In this document: one piece after another, positions 6,288 through 6,298 of the stretch
How positions within the stretch are numbered: position 1 is the first letter of the stretch
How the letters are laid out: each line of letters starts with the position of its first letter
NCBI GenBank assembly: GCA_947259475.1
Contig: CAMYLW010000100.1
Location: 1 to 6,298 of the forward strand
DNA length: 6,298 nucleotides
Direction of reading: 5' to 3'
DNA from: Thermodesulfobacteriota bacterium
GTDB lineage: Bacteria > Desulfobacterota > Syntrophobacteria > BM002
Program-made: the position numbers and the translations under genes
Notes under the pieces: model-generated
What the model was told of the DNA's origin: nothing
Database searches by the model: none
The model's input: only the letters and a program-made list of their open reading frames with translations

Positions 6288-6298
6288 CCAACCTGCCT

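Larger units (their letters stand above)
6021..6298. other. Non-coding tail with short repeats
   Basis: No credible gene. It contains a hairpin CCTGCA/TGCAGG (6108-6113 with 6123-6128, 9-base loop, no T-run), a REP-like stem-loop flanked by heptamers (6183-6238), and an AT-rich octamer tandem repeat (6256-6287). No clear terminator for the molybdoenzyme gene is visible. Confidence 0.65.

Overview
The window comes from a bacterial chromosome with roughly balanced base composition. It carries mostly ordinary metabolic and regulatory genes separated by unusually repeat-rich intergenic DNA. The gene set fits an anaerobic or facultative Gram-negative bacterium, most plausibly a Desulfobacterota (former Deltaproteobacteria) relative: a B12-dependent ribonucleotide reductase, a compact pyrB-pyrC pair, a PilR-like sigma-54 activator and a Tat-exported molybdenum enzyme. 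This placement is an inference from gene style. No rRNA or marker gene is present to fix it.

Layout. Positions 1-778 (minus strand) hold the first 259 codons of a class II (adenosylcobalamin-dependent) ribonucleotide reductase, nrdJ; its catalytic C-terminal half lies beyond the left edge. Positions 779-1375 are a gene-free divergent intergenic region of about 600 bp. It contains a possible nrdJ promoter, an inverted pair of REP-like hairpins whose stems covary, a four-copy 9-bp tandem repeat with an inverted outlying copy, and a possible pyrB promoter with an inverted repeat. Positions 1376-3596 hold pyrB and pyrC, which overlap by 8 bp and encode the second and third steps of pyrimidine synthesis. 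A 188-bp gap with hairpins follows. Positions 3785-5200 encode an NtrC-family sigma-54 response regulator that most resembles PilR, with no kinase gene beside it. Positions 5325-6020 encode a small Tat-exported sulfite oxidase/YedY-type molybdopterin enzyme with a likely promoter of its own. The last 278 bp are non-coding and contain three kinds of short repeat.

How the genes relate. nrdJ and pyrBC both serve nucleotide supply (deoxyribonucleotides and UMP) and diverge from a shared intergenic region, so co-regulation is possible but not shown. The regulator and the molybdoenzyme share a strand but are 124 bp apart, and I see no sigma-54 promoter that would link them. I find no convincing undescribed multi-gene system. 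The most unusual content is the intergenic repeat structure: two REP-like families plus tandem tracts with 7-, 8- and 9-bp units.
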